43,200 bases of DNA, from positions 1 through 43,200 of the forward strand of contig JAFUMW010000130.1 of NCBI GenBank assembly GCA_017482465.1, given 5' to 3'. Below the pieces are notes generated by a model that was given only the letters and a program-made list of their open reading frames with translations, did not search any database and was not told the origin of the DNA. The DNA comes from Clostridia bacterium. Lineage in GTDB: Bacteria > Bacillota > Clostridia > Oscillospirales > CAG-272. This document shows positions 30,867 through 39,294 of this stretch, one piece after another (the stretch's first letter is position 1; each line of letters opens with the position of its first letter). The translations under genes and the position numbers were made by a program.

Positions 30867-33593
30867 TTATTTTTTGATCGCGATAATGATTCTTATCCTT
30901 CCGCCGTTTTTTGGAGTTGTATCATAATATGCGTGGACATTGTAAGAATCAATGTTGTTTGTGAGCTCGCTTATGCTCATTACGCTGTAATCGAGCGCGG
31001 ACTGCTTGTTTGTATTCGGAGTGTATACGGTAAGGTAGTCCGAATAGAGGTAAAGCTCGCCTGATGATACTATTCCGAATGAGGTGTAAGTATCAACGGA
31101 AGAGAGCTTTCTTAAAGCTGTGATCTCTTCAAGCGATTGACCGTTGTATTTGAACACGCACGGACCTGTGGAATAGGTGTACGGTCTTGTGACCGTCATA
31201 GAGCGTGCCGAAGAACCTATCTGATATTCGTATATGAAATTATCGGAAGTTATCTGCGAATAATCGTAATCCTCATCATCTGACACGAAGCCGGACGTGC
31301 TTTGAGCGGTAGTGATTATACCGTAGGTGTAGCTGTCCCCGGAAAAATCACTCAGGATTATGTCAGTGATCTCTCCTTTGGAATTTATAGCGTAATATCT
31401 TACGTCATCATCCGTAAGCGTTGCTCCTGTCAGACGGCTGAAAAAAACGGGTATGGGGTCTTCTCCGTAGATATTTGTCTCAAGGATATTTACATCGGCG
31501 GCTACTTCCTTTGTGCCGATAGTGTAACCATCGACCTTGCCGGAAACGGCGCGCGAACTCATTTTTTCTACCTTTACGCCGTCAGTGTACGACACCTTTA
31601 CAATATCGCCCGAAGTAAGAGAGTTGAGTATACCTTCAAGCTTTAAGGTTTCCCCGTCGGTGGTCATCATGGTGACAGTTTTGGCACTGTATGTCATGCC
31701 GAGAGTGTCTGTGTAGTTTTCGGATGCAACACCGGTGACAACGCCGTATACATTGTTTGCAAAGGTGCTCATTGAGATAACGCCTGCCACCTCATCGTTG
31801 CGACCGAGAAGCAGTGTTATAAGATCTCCCGGCTTAAACTGTCCGATAGTGGACACAGTAAGCGCGATCTCCGAGTTTGCAATAGTATATGTGTTACCTG
31901 CTACGGTTATCTGCGAGGGTGTATCGGCGTTGGGAGCGGCGGACATGTACGTTCCGCTTACCGTCTTTGAGTATACGATGACAGTCTTTGCTACCTCGGA
32001 GTAATAAACAACATCGTAAAGCTTTATCGCACTTACCGAAGATGCGGCGTCGTTTCTCATAACGCTTACACCGCTTGTCGGTAGTCCGAGTGCCGCGTAT
32101 GAGCTTGTTACAACATACGGACCCTCAAGCGTGCTTTCGACAAGTTCGAGGTAGTTGTCTTCGTCTATATGCATATGATCGTCTATAGAATATACTGCGG
32201 CAACACCGCCATCCTTACCTAAAAGGAGAGTGACCATGTCCTCAAGCTCAAACTTGCCCATGAATGAAAGGTCGTATGCCGCCTCTGAGGTCTCGATCGC
32301 GTAGTTCTTAGCGCCAACAGTAACGCTTGAAGGGGAAGAGACAGAGGGAGTTGCCGCATTGTATTTGCCGGTAACCGCATCTCTGTACACCCATACGGTA
32401 TTTGCCACCTTTGAGTAATAAAGGATATCGTACGCTTTAAGTGCAGATGCGCTTGTTTCTGCCGACTCCATTACATACTTGACCGAATCGTTCATAAAGG
32501 GGAGTGCTTCACCCGTGTACACATAAGGACCGTCGAGAGTATTGTTGACTATGCTTAAATATTCGTCTGTGTCGGTGCTGTGATAATCAGCCGCGTCAAG
32601 AACCTTGACTATTCTGCCGTCCTTGCCTAAAAGCAGTGTTACTGCGTCCTCTTTGGCAAATTCGCCGTAGACGGACATTGACTTTGCCGCGTCGTTTTCT
32701 TCAAATGAGTAGTTTTTGCCGCTGACCGAAACGCTTGTGGGAAGTGAGCCGGAAAGAACGGCTGAATCATATGTGCCTGTAACGGTGTCGTTATATATCC
32801 AGACGCTTTTCAACGCCTGACTGTAGTAAGCAACGTCGTATTTGCTTACATCCGATGCCGATACAGCGGAATCATCCTTGTATACCGTGTATCCAGATGT
32901 GTCTACCGGAAGATCGGAGAGTCCGTTTTCCAGAACATAAGGGCCTGTCATCTCATCAGATACGGTTTTATAGATGTCGATCTTACCGTCAGTACCCAGA
33001 GAATATCCGAGAGTCTGTGCGTAGACCTGACCTTGTTTTGTTTTAGCATTGAGCAGATTTACAAAAAGGTTCACACAATCGCGTCTTGTAACCGTGTCGC
33101 CGCGCTGTGACTCAACACCGTCATCAAGCTCAAGCGCTTCATAAAGCGCTAACTGACCGTTCGGATAAACACCGGTAACATCGGATGAAGTGTATCCGAG
33201 TATACGTAAAAGCATCGTAGCCGCTTCCTCGAGCTTTATATTGCTTGAGGGGGCAAACGTGCCGTCAGAGTACCCGTATATCCATTTGTTGTTTGCGGCT
33301 ACTCTGATGTAGGGAGCCGCCCAATGGGATGCGCTGACGTCCGAAAAGCCTGTTGATATCGCGGATGTGGAGATGCTGTCCTTGTAAATTGATGCGGTTA
33401 CGAGCATTTTGGAAAATTCGGCTCTTGTAACATTGTTGTCAAGCTTCAGATCTCCGTTCTCATCACCGTTCATAATACCGAGCACGCCGAGAAGCCTTTG
33501 CGCGTCGACCTGCGAGCTTGCCGCATACACACATGTGACAAGTGATATCGCAAGTATGAGCGAGAGCATCAGCGTGATTATTCTTTTTCTCAT
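30867..33593 (-). CDS. SLH-domain surface protein with three internal repeats
   Basis: A 908-aa exported protein: signal peptide (1-24), S-layer homology modules (about 28-70, 82-135 with FSDVSASHWAAPYIRVAANNKWIYGYSDGTF, and about 145-185), then three repeats of about 117 residues (217-333, 355-470, 491-608). Each repeat runs GPYV...YDVxYYSxxxxxVWxYxxxVTGxY...VxGKNYxIE...G.F...DxVTLLLGKDG. The remaining 300 residues are not recognised. SLH modules usually bind pyruvylated secondary cell-wall polymer. ATG at 33593 has GGAAAGGA upstream; an ATG at 33623 would overlap the ABC permease gene. Last gene of the MacAB-like operon. Confidence 0.85.
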   Translation of the reverse strand: MRKRIITLMLSLILAISLVTCVYAASSQVDAQRLLGVLGIMNGDENGDLKLDNNVTRAEFSKMLVTASIYKDSISTSAISTGFSDVSASHWAAPYIRVAANNKWIYGYSDGTFAPSSNIKLEEAATMLLRILGYTSSDVTGVYPNGQLALYEALELDDGVESQRGDTVTRRDCVNLFVNLLNAKTKQGQVYAQTLGYSLGTDGKIDIYKTVSDEMTGPYVLENGLSDLPVDTSGYTVYKDDSAVSASDVSKYDVAYYSQALKSVWIYNDTVTGTYDSAVLSGSLPTSVSVSGKNYSFEENDAAKSMSVYGEFAKEDAVTLLLGKDGRIVKVLDAADYHSTDTDEYLSIVNNTLDGPYVYTGEALPFMNDSVKYVMESAETSASALKAYDILYYSKVANTVWVYRDAVTGKYNAATPSVSSPSSVTVGAKNYAIETSEAAYDLSFMGKFELEDMVTLLLGKDGGVAAVYSIDDHMHIDEDNYLELVESTLEGPYVVTSSYAALGLPTSGVSVMRNDAASSVSAIKLYDVVYYSEVAKTVIVYSKTVSGTYMSAAPNADTPSQITVAGNTYTIANSEIALTVSTIGQFKPGDLITLLLGRNDEVAGVISMSTFANNVYGVVTGVASENYTDTLGMTYSAKTVTMMTTDGETLKLEGILNSLTSGDIVKVSYTDGVKVEKMSSRAVSGKVDGYTIGTKEVAADVNILETNIYGEDPIPVFFSRLTGATLTDDDVRYYAINSKGEITDIILSDFSGDSYTYGIITTAQSTSGFVSDDEDYDYSQITSDNFIYEYQIGSSARSMTVTRPYTYSTGPCVFKYNGQSLEEITALRKLSSVDTYTSFGIVSSGELYLYSDYLTVYTPNTNKQSALDYSVMSISELTNNIDSYNVHAYYDTTPKNGGRIRIIIAIKK

Positions 33594-33615
33594 TTCTGTT
33601 ATTCCTTTCCGTGTA

Positions 33616-34785
33616 TTATTCATATCTGAGTGCTTCGATAGGATTGAGCTTTGAAGCCTTGCTTGCGGGCAGATAACCGAAAAGCACTCCTATGAATATC
33701 GAAACTCCCGCACTCACACCGACAGCAAGTACGGTCGGTGTTGCGTTTATACCTATAGCGTCACCCAAAACGATCGAAAAGACAGTTCCGAGGACTATAC
33801 CGATAAGACCGCCCATAGCCGAGGTCGTTCCTGCCTCGATAACGAACTGACGCATGATGTCGCGCCGTCTTGCACCGAGTGATTTTCTGATGCCTATCTC
33901 ACGCGTACGTTCGGTAACAGATACAAGCATGATGTTCATGATGCCGATACCGCCGACAAGCAGAGATATTCCCGCGATTCCGACAAGAACCATTGTCATC
34001 ATGTTTATCATTTCTTCCATCTGGTCGATGAGCGCCTGCATATTTATTATTGTGTAGTAGTCATCCGATTTGAAAATGTTGTAGAGATAGTTGTCAATAA
34101 CTTCTTCGGCGTAGCTAATGTTGTCGGTGTCGGCAACGCAGAAACTGTAGCTGTTTATCTGAGTCCTGCCTATCTTGCAGGCGGTGCTGTACGGAAGAAG
34201 GATGAGATCATCGCTCGAACCTTCCGTGGAGTCGTCTGTTTCCTCGAGAACACCTATTATCGTAAGCTTGTTACCTCCGACCTTTATTGTGTTTCCCACA
34301 GCGTTTCCGTTATATGCTTCTTTACTTAAGTACGAGCCTATAACGCATACCTTTTGATAGTACTCTATGTCCGAATAGGAGATAAAGCGTCCGCTTGTAA
34401 GCTCATATCCCTCAATTGCCATGTATTCTTCGGATACGCCCTTTACAGAAGAGGAGTATTCGTTGTTGCCTTGCTTCACCATACCGGATACGGTCACGTT
34501 CGGGGATATTGCACTGAAAAGCTCGTTGTTTTCAGCATAAAACTCGTAGAAATCCTCATCGTCTACCGTACGTGTTGCTCCGCGGCTCTGTACCGATACG
34601 GTCAGAACTTCTGTTCCGAGATCAGAGAACATGGATGTGACCTCACCCGTAAGACCCTGCATAAGGCTTACAAGTATGATAACAGCGGCTACACCGATGA
34701 TGATGCCGAGCATGGTTAAGAATGCTCTCATTTTGTTTCCCGCAAGGCTTTTGAGAGCTAATTTGAATGCCTGAAAAAATCCCAT
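33616..34785 (-). CDS. MacB-type ABC transporter permease
   Basis: A 389-aa FtsX/MacB-type permease: one N-terminal transmembrane helix (MRAFLTMLGIIIGVAAVIILVS region), a large extracytoplasmic MacB_PCD domain (about 45-240), and three C-terminal helices with the cytoplasmic coupling segment TERTREIGIRKSLGARRRDI. Ends KLNPIEALRYE, typical of the family. ATG at 34785 is 5 nt downstream of the ATPase stop. Such non-canonical ABC systems drive mechanotransmission or export of peptides and antimicrobials rather than classical transport. Confidence 0.93.
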   Translation of the reverse strand: MGFFQAFKLALKSLAGNKMRAFLTMLGIIIGVAAVIILVSLMQGLTGEVTSMFSDLGTEVLTVSVQSRGATRTVDDEDFYEFYAENNELFSAISPNVTVSGMVKQGNNEYSSSVKGVSEEYMAIEGYELTSGRFISYSDIEYYQKVCVIGSYLSKEAYNGNAVGNTIKVGGNKLTIIGVLEETDDSTEGSSDDLILLPYSTACKIGRTQINSYSFCVADTDNISYAEEVIDNYLYNIFKSDDYYTIINMQALIDQMEEMINMMTMVLVGIAGISLLVGGIGIMNIMLVSVTERTREIGIRKSLGARRRDIMRQFVIEAGTTSAMGGLIGIVLGTVFSIVLGDAIGINATPTVLAVGVSAGVSIFIGVLFGYLPASKASKLNPIEALRYE

Positions 34786-34790
34786 AGCCC

Positions 34791-35495
34791 TTACCTCGCT
34801 TCGAACGCCTTGCCGGCGTCACCGTCAAATATTATTTTACCGTCCATTATGCGGACAACACGCTTTGCCTCAGCGGCGATGCTGTTGTCGTGAGTGATGA
34901 GTACGATCGTATTGCCTTCTTGATTAAGCTTTTTTAAAAAGTCAAGCACCTCGCGGCTGGTCTTACTGTCGAGCGCACCCGTAGGCTCGTCGGCGAGTAT
35001 TATAGATGGATTGCCGGCAAGTGCACGCGCTATAGACACACGCTGCTGCTGACCGCCCGAAAGCTGATTCGGGAAGTTTTTTAGTTTATCCGAAAGACCG
35101 ACGCGTTCAAGAGCTTCCTTTGCCATCGCACTGCGCTTGGACTTTGATATTCCCGCATACAGAAGAGAGAGCTCAACATTTTCAAGCACATTAAGCTTGG
35201 CGATAAGATTGTATTGCTGGAAGATAAATCCGAGGGTCTTGTTTCTGATATGAGCCTGTTCATCATCCTTAAGCTCGCTTACATCCTCGCCGTTCAAGTA
35301 ATATTCGCCCGAGGTAGGAACGTCAAGGCAGCCGATAATGTTCATAAGCGTTGACTTTCCCGAGCCTGACTGACCGACGATCGCGACAAACTCGCCCTCG
35401 TATATTTTGAGAGATACGCCGTCAGCGGCACGCACCTCGCTGTCACCCATGTAGTATATTTTGTAGATATCGCGCAGATCGATTATAGGCGTCAT
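34791..35495 (-). CDS. MacB-type ABC transporter ATPase
   Basis: A 234-aa ATPase with Walker A GQSGSGKST, Q-loop FQQYNL, signature LSGGQQQRVSIARAL, Walker B IILADEPTGALD and H-loop ITHD. Its length and GSGKSTLMNIIGCLD are typical of the LolD/MacB group. ATG at 35495 overlaps the membrane fusion protein stop by 4 bp, and the permease follows by 5 nt. Confidence 0.95.
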   Translation of the reverse strand: MTPIIDLRDIYKIYYMGDSEVRAADGVSLKIYEGEFVAIVGQSGSGKSTLMNIIGCLDVPTSGEYYLNGEDVSELKDDEQAHIRNKTLGFIFQQYNLIAKLNVLENVELSLLYAGISKSKRSAMAKEALERVGLSDKLKNFPNQLSGGQQQRVSIARALAGNPSIILADEPTGALDSKTSREVLDFLKKLNQEGNTIVLITHDNSIAAEAKRVVRIMDGKIIFDGDAGKAFEAR

Positions 35496-37207
35496 CTCAT
35501 ACCACCGCCCATATTTCCTCCCATGTTACCGGAGGGTCTGGCGCCCATGTTGCCGCCCATATTACCGCCCATGCCGCCTTGCATGCCGTTCGGCATTTGG
35601 CCGGAAGCCATCTGCTCAAAGATGTTTGTGGTAACGTGTACTGCCTGAGGTACGTATACGGTGTCGCCTTCTTCGAGATCGCCGCTTACGATCTCGATAT
35701 AATTATCGTTGGAAAGACCTGTTTCGACCTTTATCGACATATATCCTTCGGGAGCTGTGTCCTCAGGTGTCTTTGTGCCGTCGTCCTTTACATAGACCAC
35801 ATTACCGCGCTGGACAGCGGCTGTCGGGATCGTGAGCACATCTACTGCTTCTTCAAGGATGAGCTCGGCGTCAACATTCATTCCGGCAAGAAGGTCTTGC
35901 GGCGGATCGTATATCTTTACCGTGACAGGGTAGCTTGTTGAATTGTAAGAGGTCGTTCCCACAACGCTTACCTTTGTGATCTCTCCTTCGATACCGTTCA
36001 TTTCCAGCGCATCACAGGAGATCATGACCTTCTGACCTACAGCGACTTTGCTGATGTCGAGCTCATCAAGCGCCATGTCAAATTTAAGGTAAGAAAGATC
36101 ATATATAATGGCCAAGGTGGACTGACCCTGAGAGGACGAGCCGAGGGTGTCTCCGACCTTGCTGTATTTCTCGATGACCGTGCCCGTGATAGGAGCTTCT
36201 ATCGTATAGTCGTCAAGCTTTTCCTTTGTGTTGTCAAAGGAGAGCTGTGCGTCATCAAGCGATGCCTGGGCATCTTTGAAATTATCTTGAAGTGTCTCGC
36301 TCTCAAGCGCGCATATGAGCGTGCTGTCTGCTTTTACTCTGTCGCCCTTTGATATTACGCTTAACACGGTTCCGCTTATCTTGGCGCTTATAGTTGCTTC
36401 TTTGTTATATTCAAATGTACCTGAAGCAAGGCAGGCAATGTCGCCGAAGTTTACGGTTGCCTGTGTGACATTGAATATGCCGCCGGACTTATTGTCAACG
36501 CTTACTTCTACATATTTTATCGCGCGTCCGTCAAGATGAGATTCAAACGAATCTATCTCGGTGACGGTCGCACTGCGGCTTTCAAACGAACCGTCTATGA
36601 TAGCCGTGCCGACCTGTCCGACCGATAATGTGTTTGCATCGGCAGCGGCAAAGGGGATGCTCAGGTGCATCGTATCAGAATCTCTGAGCTGTGCGATCTT
36701 CGTACCTGCCTGTATCTCGTCACCTACCTCAACGTATACGTCGATGACAACACCGTCGTAGTCCGAGTATACATTAAGATCTTCAAGTGAATCGACGATC
36801 TTGTTGTAGCTTCGCAGAGTCTTGTCGTACGAGATCTGCGCGCGGTCAATGGTGTTTTCCATATCGGATGAGTCAATGACGTAAAGAAGATCGTCTTCGT
36901 TTACCGTATCGCCTTCTTCAAAAGTACATTCAAGAATGTCACCTGTTACAGAGGCTGTAACATTGTAAGAGTCTGCGGGCTGAAGCGTACCGCTTGAAGA
37001 AAGAGTGGTCTGTATAGTGCGCTTTTCCGCTTTTCCTTCAACGTATGTAGGTCCTGTAACCTTATTTGACTGATTTTTCGGTAAGAAGAAATAAATTAGT
37101 AATGCCGCTATGAGCAATACGGCGATTATAATTATAATTGTTTTCTTGCCTTTTCCTTTTTTCTTTTTGTTTTTTTCTTTTACGGGTTCTAAAGTCTGAT
37201 TTTCCAA
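35492..37207 (-). CDS. Membrane fusion (HlyD/MacA-like) protein with Met/Gly-rich tail
   Basis: A 571-aa protein with a Lys-rich cytoplasmic N-terminus, one transmembrane helix (about 23-42), two biotinyl/lipoyl-like segments (SVTGDILECTFEEGDTV and KISGTVLSVISKGDRV), a coiled-coil stretch (about 303-335), and beta-barrel domains. The last 35 residues are repetitive Gly/Met/Asn (NGMQGGMGGNMGGNMG type), possibly flexible or metal-binding. The start is TTG at 37207 with AGGAGGGA just upstream. In Gram-positives such proteins work with MacB-like permease and ATPase to export peptides. First gene of the operon. Confidence 0.9.
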   Translation of the reverse strand: MENQTLEPVKEKNKKKKGKGKKTIIIIIAVLLIAALLIYFFLPKNQSNKVTGPTYVEGKAEKRTIQTTLSSSGTLQPADSYNVTASVTGDILECTFEEGDTVNEDDLLYVIDSSDMENTIDRAQISYDKTLRSYNKIVDSLEDLNVYSDYDGVVIDVYVEVGDEIQAGTKIAQLRDSDTMHLSIPFAAADANTLSVGQVGTAIIDGSFESRSATVTEIDSFESHLDGRAIKYVEVSVDNKSGGIFNVTQATVNFGDIACLASGTFEYNKEATISAKISGTVLSVISKGDRVKADSTLICALESETLQDNFKDAQASLDDAQLSFDNTKEKLDDYTIEAPITGTVIEKYSKVGDTLGSSSQGQSTLAIIYDLSYLKFDMALDELDISKVAVGQKVMISCDALEMNGIEGEITKVSVVGTTSYNSTSYPVTVKIYDPPQDLLAGMNVDAELILEEAVDVLTIPTAAVQRGNVVYVKDDGTKTPEDTAPEGYMSIKVETGLSNDNYIEIVSGDLEEGDTVYVPQAVHVTTNIFEQMASGQMPNGMQGGMGGNMGGNMGARPSGNMGGNMGGGMR

Positions 37208-37236
37208 AACTATCCCTCCTGTGAATTACTGGGATA

Positions 37237-37270
37237 ATTTTACTCCCGAAATGTGACGGTTTTTTGACGG
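37237..37270 (-). promoter_or_regulatory. OmpR/PhoB-type box and -10 of the export operon
   Basis: Minus strand: two CCGTCA half-sites (37270-37265 and 37259-37254), 11 bp apart within ACCGTCA-AAAA-ACCGTCA, then 11 nt, then TAAAAT (37242-37237). No normal -35 is present. Direct repeats with an 11-bp period placed about 10 nt before a -10 are the layout of PhoB/OmpR-class activated promoters. Confidence 0.5.
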
Positions 37271-37368
37271 TTGTAAAAACTTGACAAGAATATTTATGTA
37301 TTTTCGTTGAAATAATGGCTTAAAACAAGTCAAAAACAGAATATGTAGAAATTATGGCTTACATTTTA

Positions 37369-37397
37369 TTGACAAATTTGCGGGGAAATGCTACAAT
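37369..37397 (+). promoter_or_regulatory. Promoter of the DUF1643/asnA genes
   Basis: TTGACA (37369-37374), 17-nt spacer, TACAAT (37392-37397). Confidence 0.8.
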
Positions 37398-37460
37398 ATA
37401 AATCGTTAAATAGAAAAAATGAGCTGCTCTTGAGCACCTGAGGGCGATGCGGAGGCTATT

Positions 37461-38084
37461 ATGCATATACCGGTTACCGATACCGTTAATATAAATGTGC
37501 TTACATTTGATGACGCGCTCGGCGAATATGAAGCTTACACAGGCGGCGAGTTCTCCGCCGAGGACTGGCTCTATGTTCCGCCGAGATACTCGGAGTACAG
37601 ATATATTTTGGGGACAAAGGGAAATAACCCGCTTATATGTATTGGAATAAATCCGTCAACAGCTGTACCTAATGATCTTGATAACACGCTTAAAAGCGTT
37701 GAGCGTATCGCGAAGCATAACGGCTTTGACAGCTTTATAATGTTCAATGTGTATGCAGAGAGAGCTACAGTTCCCTCGGATATGGACAGGGAATGCAATC
37801 CTCATTTGCACCAAGAGAATATGAAAGCATTCAGATATGTGCTTGAGAAAAGCAAGTCGCCCGCACTGTGGGCGGCATGGGGAGCGATAATCGAGGAGCG
37901 TGCGTATCTTGCCGATTGCGTAAGCGATATGATAAATATAGCGATCGAGTTTGACGCGAGGTGGTATACCTCGGGCAAGATATCGAAAAAAGGACACCCG
38001 CATCACCCGCTTTACTTAAAAAAGGATTCTCCCCTTGACGTATTTGATGTGCGTACATATGTAAGCTCCGTGCTTGCAAAATAA
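37461..38084 (+). CDS. DUF1643 family protein
   Basis: A 207-aa protein recognised by RYILGTKGNNPLICIGINPSTA, DNTLKSVERIAKHNGFDSFIMFNVYAERAT, WAAWGA and GHPHHPLYL, the DUF1643 pattern. Function is unknown. ATG at 37461 follows GGAGG at 37451-37455. The gene is followed 35 nt later by asnA and shares its promoter at 37369-37397. Confidence 0.88.
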   Translation: MHIPVTDTVNINVLTFDDALGEYEAYTGGEFSAEDWLYVPPRYSEYRYILGTKGNNPLICIGINPSTAVPNDLDNTLKSVERIAKHNGFDSFIMFNVYAERATVPSDMDRECNPHLHQENMKAFRYVLEKSKSPALWAAWGAIIEERAYLADCVSDMINIAIEFDARWYTSGKISKKGHPHHPLYLKKDSPLDVFDVRTYVSSVLAK

Positions 38085-38119
38085 CAGTATATAACCCCTG
38101 TTCTGAAAGGATGATACCA

Positions 38120-39124
38120 ATGAAGTTTTTTATTCCCGAAAACTACAAGCCGCTTCTTGATCTGCGCGGAACTCAGGTAGCAATCAAGAAGGTCAAGGAC
38201 TTTTTTGAAAGAGACCTTGCGATACAACTTAATCTCACACGTGTGTCCGCACCGCTTTTTGTCAGACAGTCAACAGGACTCAATGATACGCTTAACGGTA
38301 TCGAGCGTCCGGTAGGTTTTGACGTAAAGAATGTGTGCGATGACGCGGAGATCGTGCAGTCGCTTGCAAAGTGGAAGAGATATGCGCTTAAAATGTATGA
38401 GTTTGATCCGGGAGAGGGTCTTTATACAGATATGAACGCTATTCGCCGTGACGAGGATGTCGACAATATCCATTCGGTATTCGTTGACCAGTGGGACTGG
38501 GAAAAAATCATAAAAAAAGAAGAACGTACGCTTGATACGTTAAAGCTTACCGTAAAGCGTATCTACCGCGCGTTTCTTCATACCGAATACTATATCTCGT
38601 ATGAGTATTCATTTATAAACAAGCAGCTTCCCGAGGATATTAAATTCATTACGACTCAGGAGCTTGAGGACAAATATCCCGACCTTACGCCCAAGGAGCG
38701 CGAGTACGCGGTCGCAAAGGAGTACGGAGCGGTGTTTATTATGCAGATCGGCGGAAAATTGAAGTCGGGAAATATACACGACGGCAGAGCCCCCGACTAT
38801 GATGACTGGAGCCTGAACGGAGATATCATAGTGTATTATCCGCTTCTTGATATTGCGCTTGAGCTTTCGTCAATGGGTATAAGAGTTGATGAGAAAGCGC
38901 TTATTTCACAGCTTAATGAGCGCGGTTGCCCAGAGAGAACAAAGCTTGATTTCCACAAAGCGCTTTTGAACGGCGAGCTTCCTTATACGATCGGTGGAGG
39001 TATCGGTCAGTCGAGAATGTGTATGTTCTTTTTGCAGAAGGCACATATCGGAGAGGTACAGTCCTCGGTGTGGGATGAAAACACCATAAAGGTATGCAAT
39101 GAAAAGGGCATAAGCCTGCTTTGA
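38120..39124 (+). CDS. asnA: Aspartate-ammonia ligase
   Basis: Makes asparagine from aspartate and ammonia with ATP. The 334-aa product has the family signatures VSAPLFVRQSTGLNDTLNG, GLYTDMNAIRRDE, SVFVDQWDWEK, GRAPDYDDW, NGDIIVYYP and TIGGGIGQSRMCMFFL (class II synthetase-like fold). ATG at 38120 is preferred: GAAAGG at 38105-38110 gives 9-nt spacing, whereas the ATG at 38111 abuts it. Confidence 0.96.
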   Translation: MKFFIPENYKPLLDLRGTQVAIKKVKDFFERDLAIQLNLTRVSAPLFVRQSTGLNDTLNGIERPVGFDVKNVCDDAEIVQSLAKWKRYALKMYEFDPGEGLYTDMNAIRRDEDVDNIHSVFVDQWDWEKIIKKEERTLDTLKLTVKRIYRAFLHTEYYISYEYSFINKQLPEDIKFITTQELEDKYPDLTPKEREYAVAKEYGAVFIMQIGGKLKSGNIHDGRAPDYDDWSLNGDIIVYYPLLDIALELSSMGIRVDEKALISQLNERGCPERTKLDFHKALLNGELPYTIGGGIGQSRMCMFFLQKAHIGEVQSSVWDENTIKVCNEKGISLL

Positions 39125-39188
39125 TCGTAAAAGTGTAACAGTATATAATTAAAAAATGTGAAAAAATTTAACTAATTTACGGTATTTC

Positions 39189-39217
39189 TTGACAATGAAA
39201 AGAATTAAGATTATAAT
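39189..39217 (+). promoter_or_regulatory. Promoter of the D-glutamate/oxoproline operon
   Basis: Perfect TTGACA (39189-39194), 17-nt spacer, perfect TATAAT (39212-39217). Confidence 0.8.
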
Positions 39218-39230
39218 AAAATAAATGGCG

Positions 39231-39260
39231 GGGCGCCATCCAGGGGATGACGCCCTTTTT
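39231..39260 (+). terminator. Intrinsic terminator in the leader of the oxoproline operon
   Basis: GGGCG-c-CATCC (39231-39241) pairs with GGATG-a-CGCCC (39245-39255) with one internal mismatch, followed by TTTTT. It lies only about 7 nt downstream of the expected start of transcription from the 39189 promoter and 35 nt before the first gene. It may attenuate the operon, or terminate read-through from asnA. Confidence 0.7.
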
Positions 39261-39294
39261 GATTTAAAAGTACAAACAGAAAGTGAAAAAAGTT

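Noticed and set aside
39231-39260. Riboswitch upstream of the oxoproline operon
   Set aside because: The leader is too short (about 36 nt to the end of the hairpin) for a known aptamer; only a simple terminator is visible.
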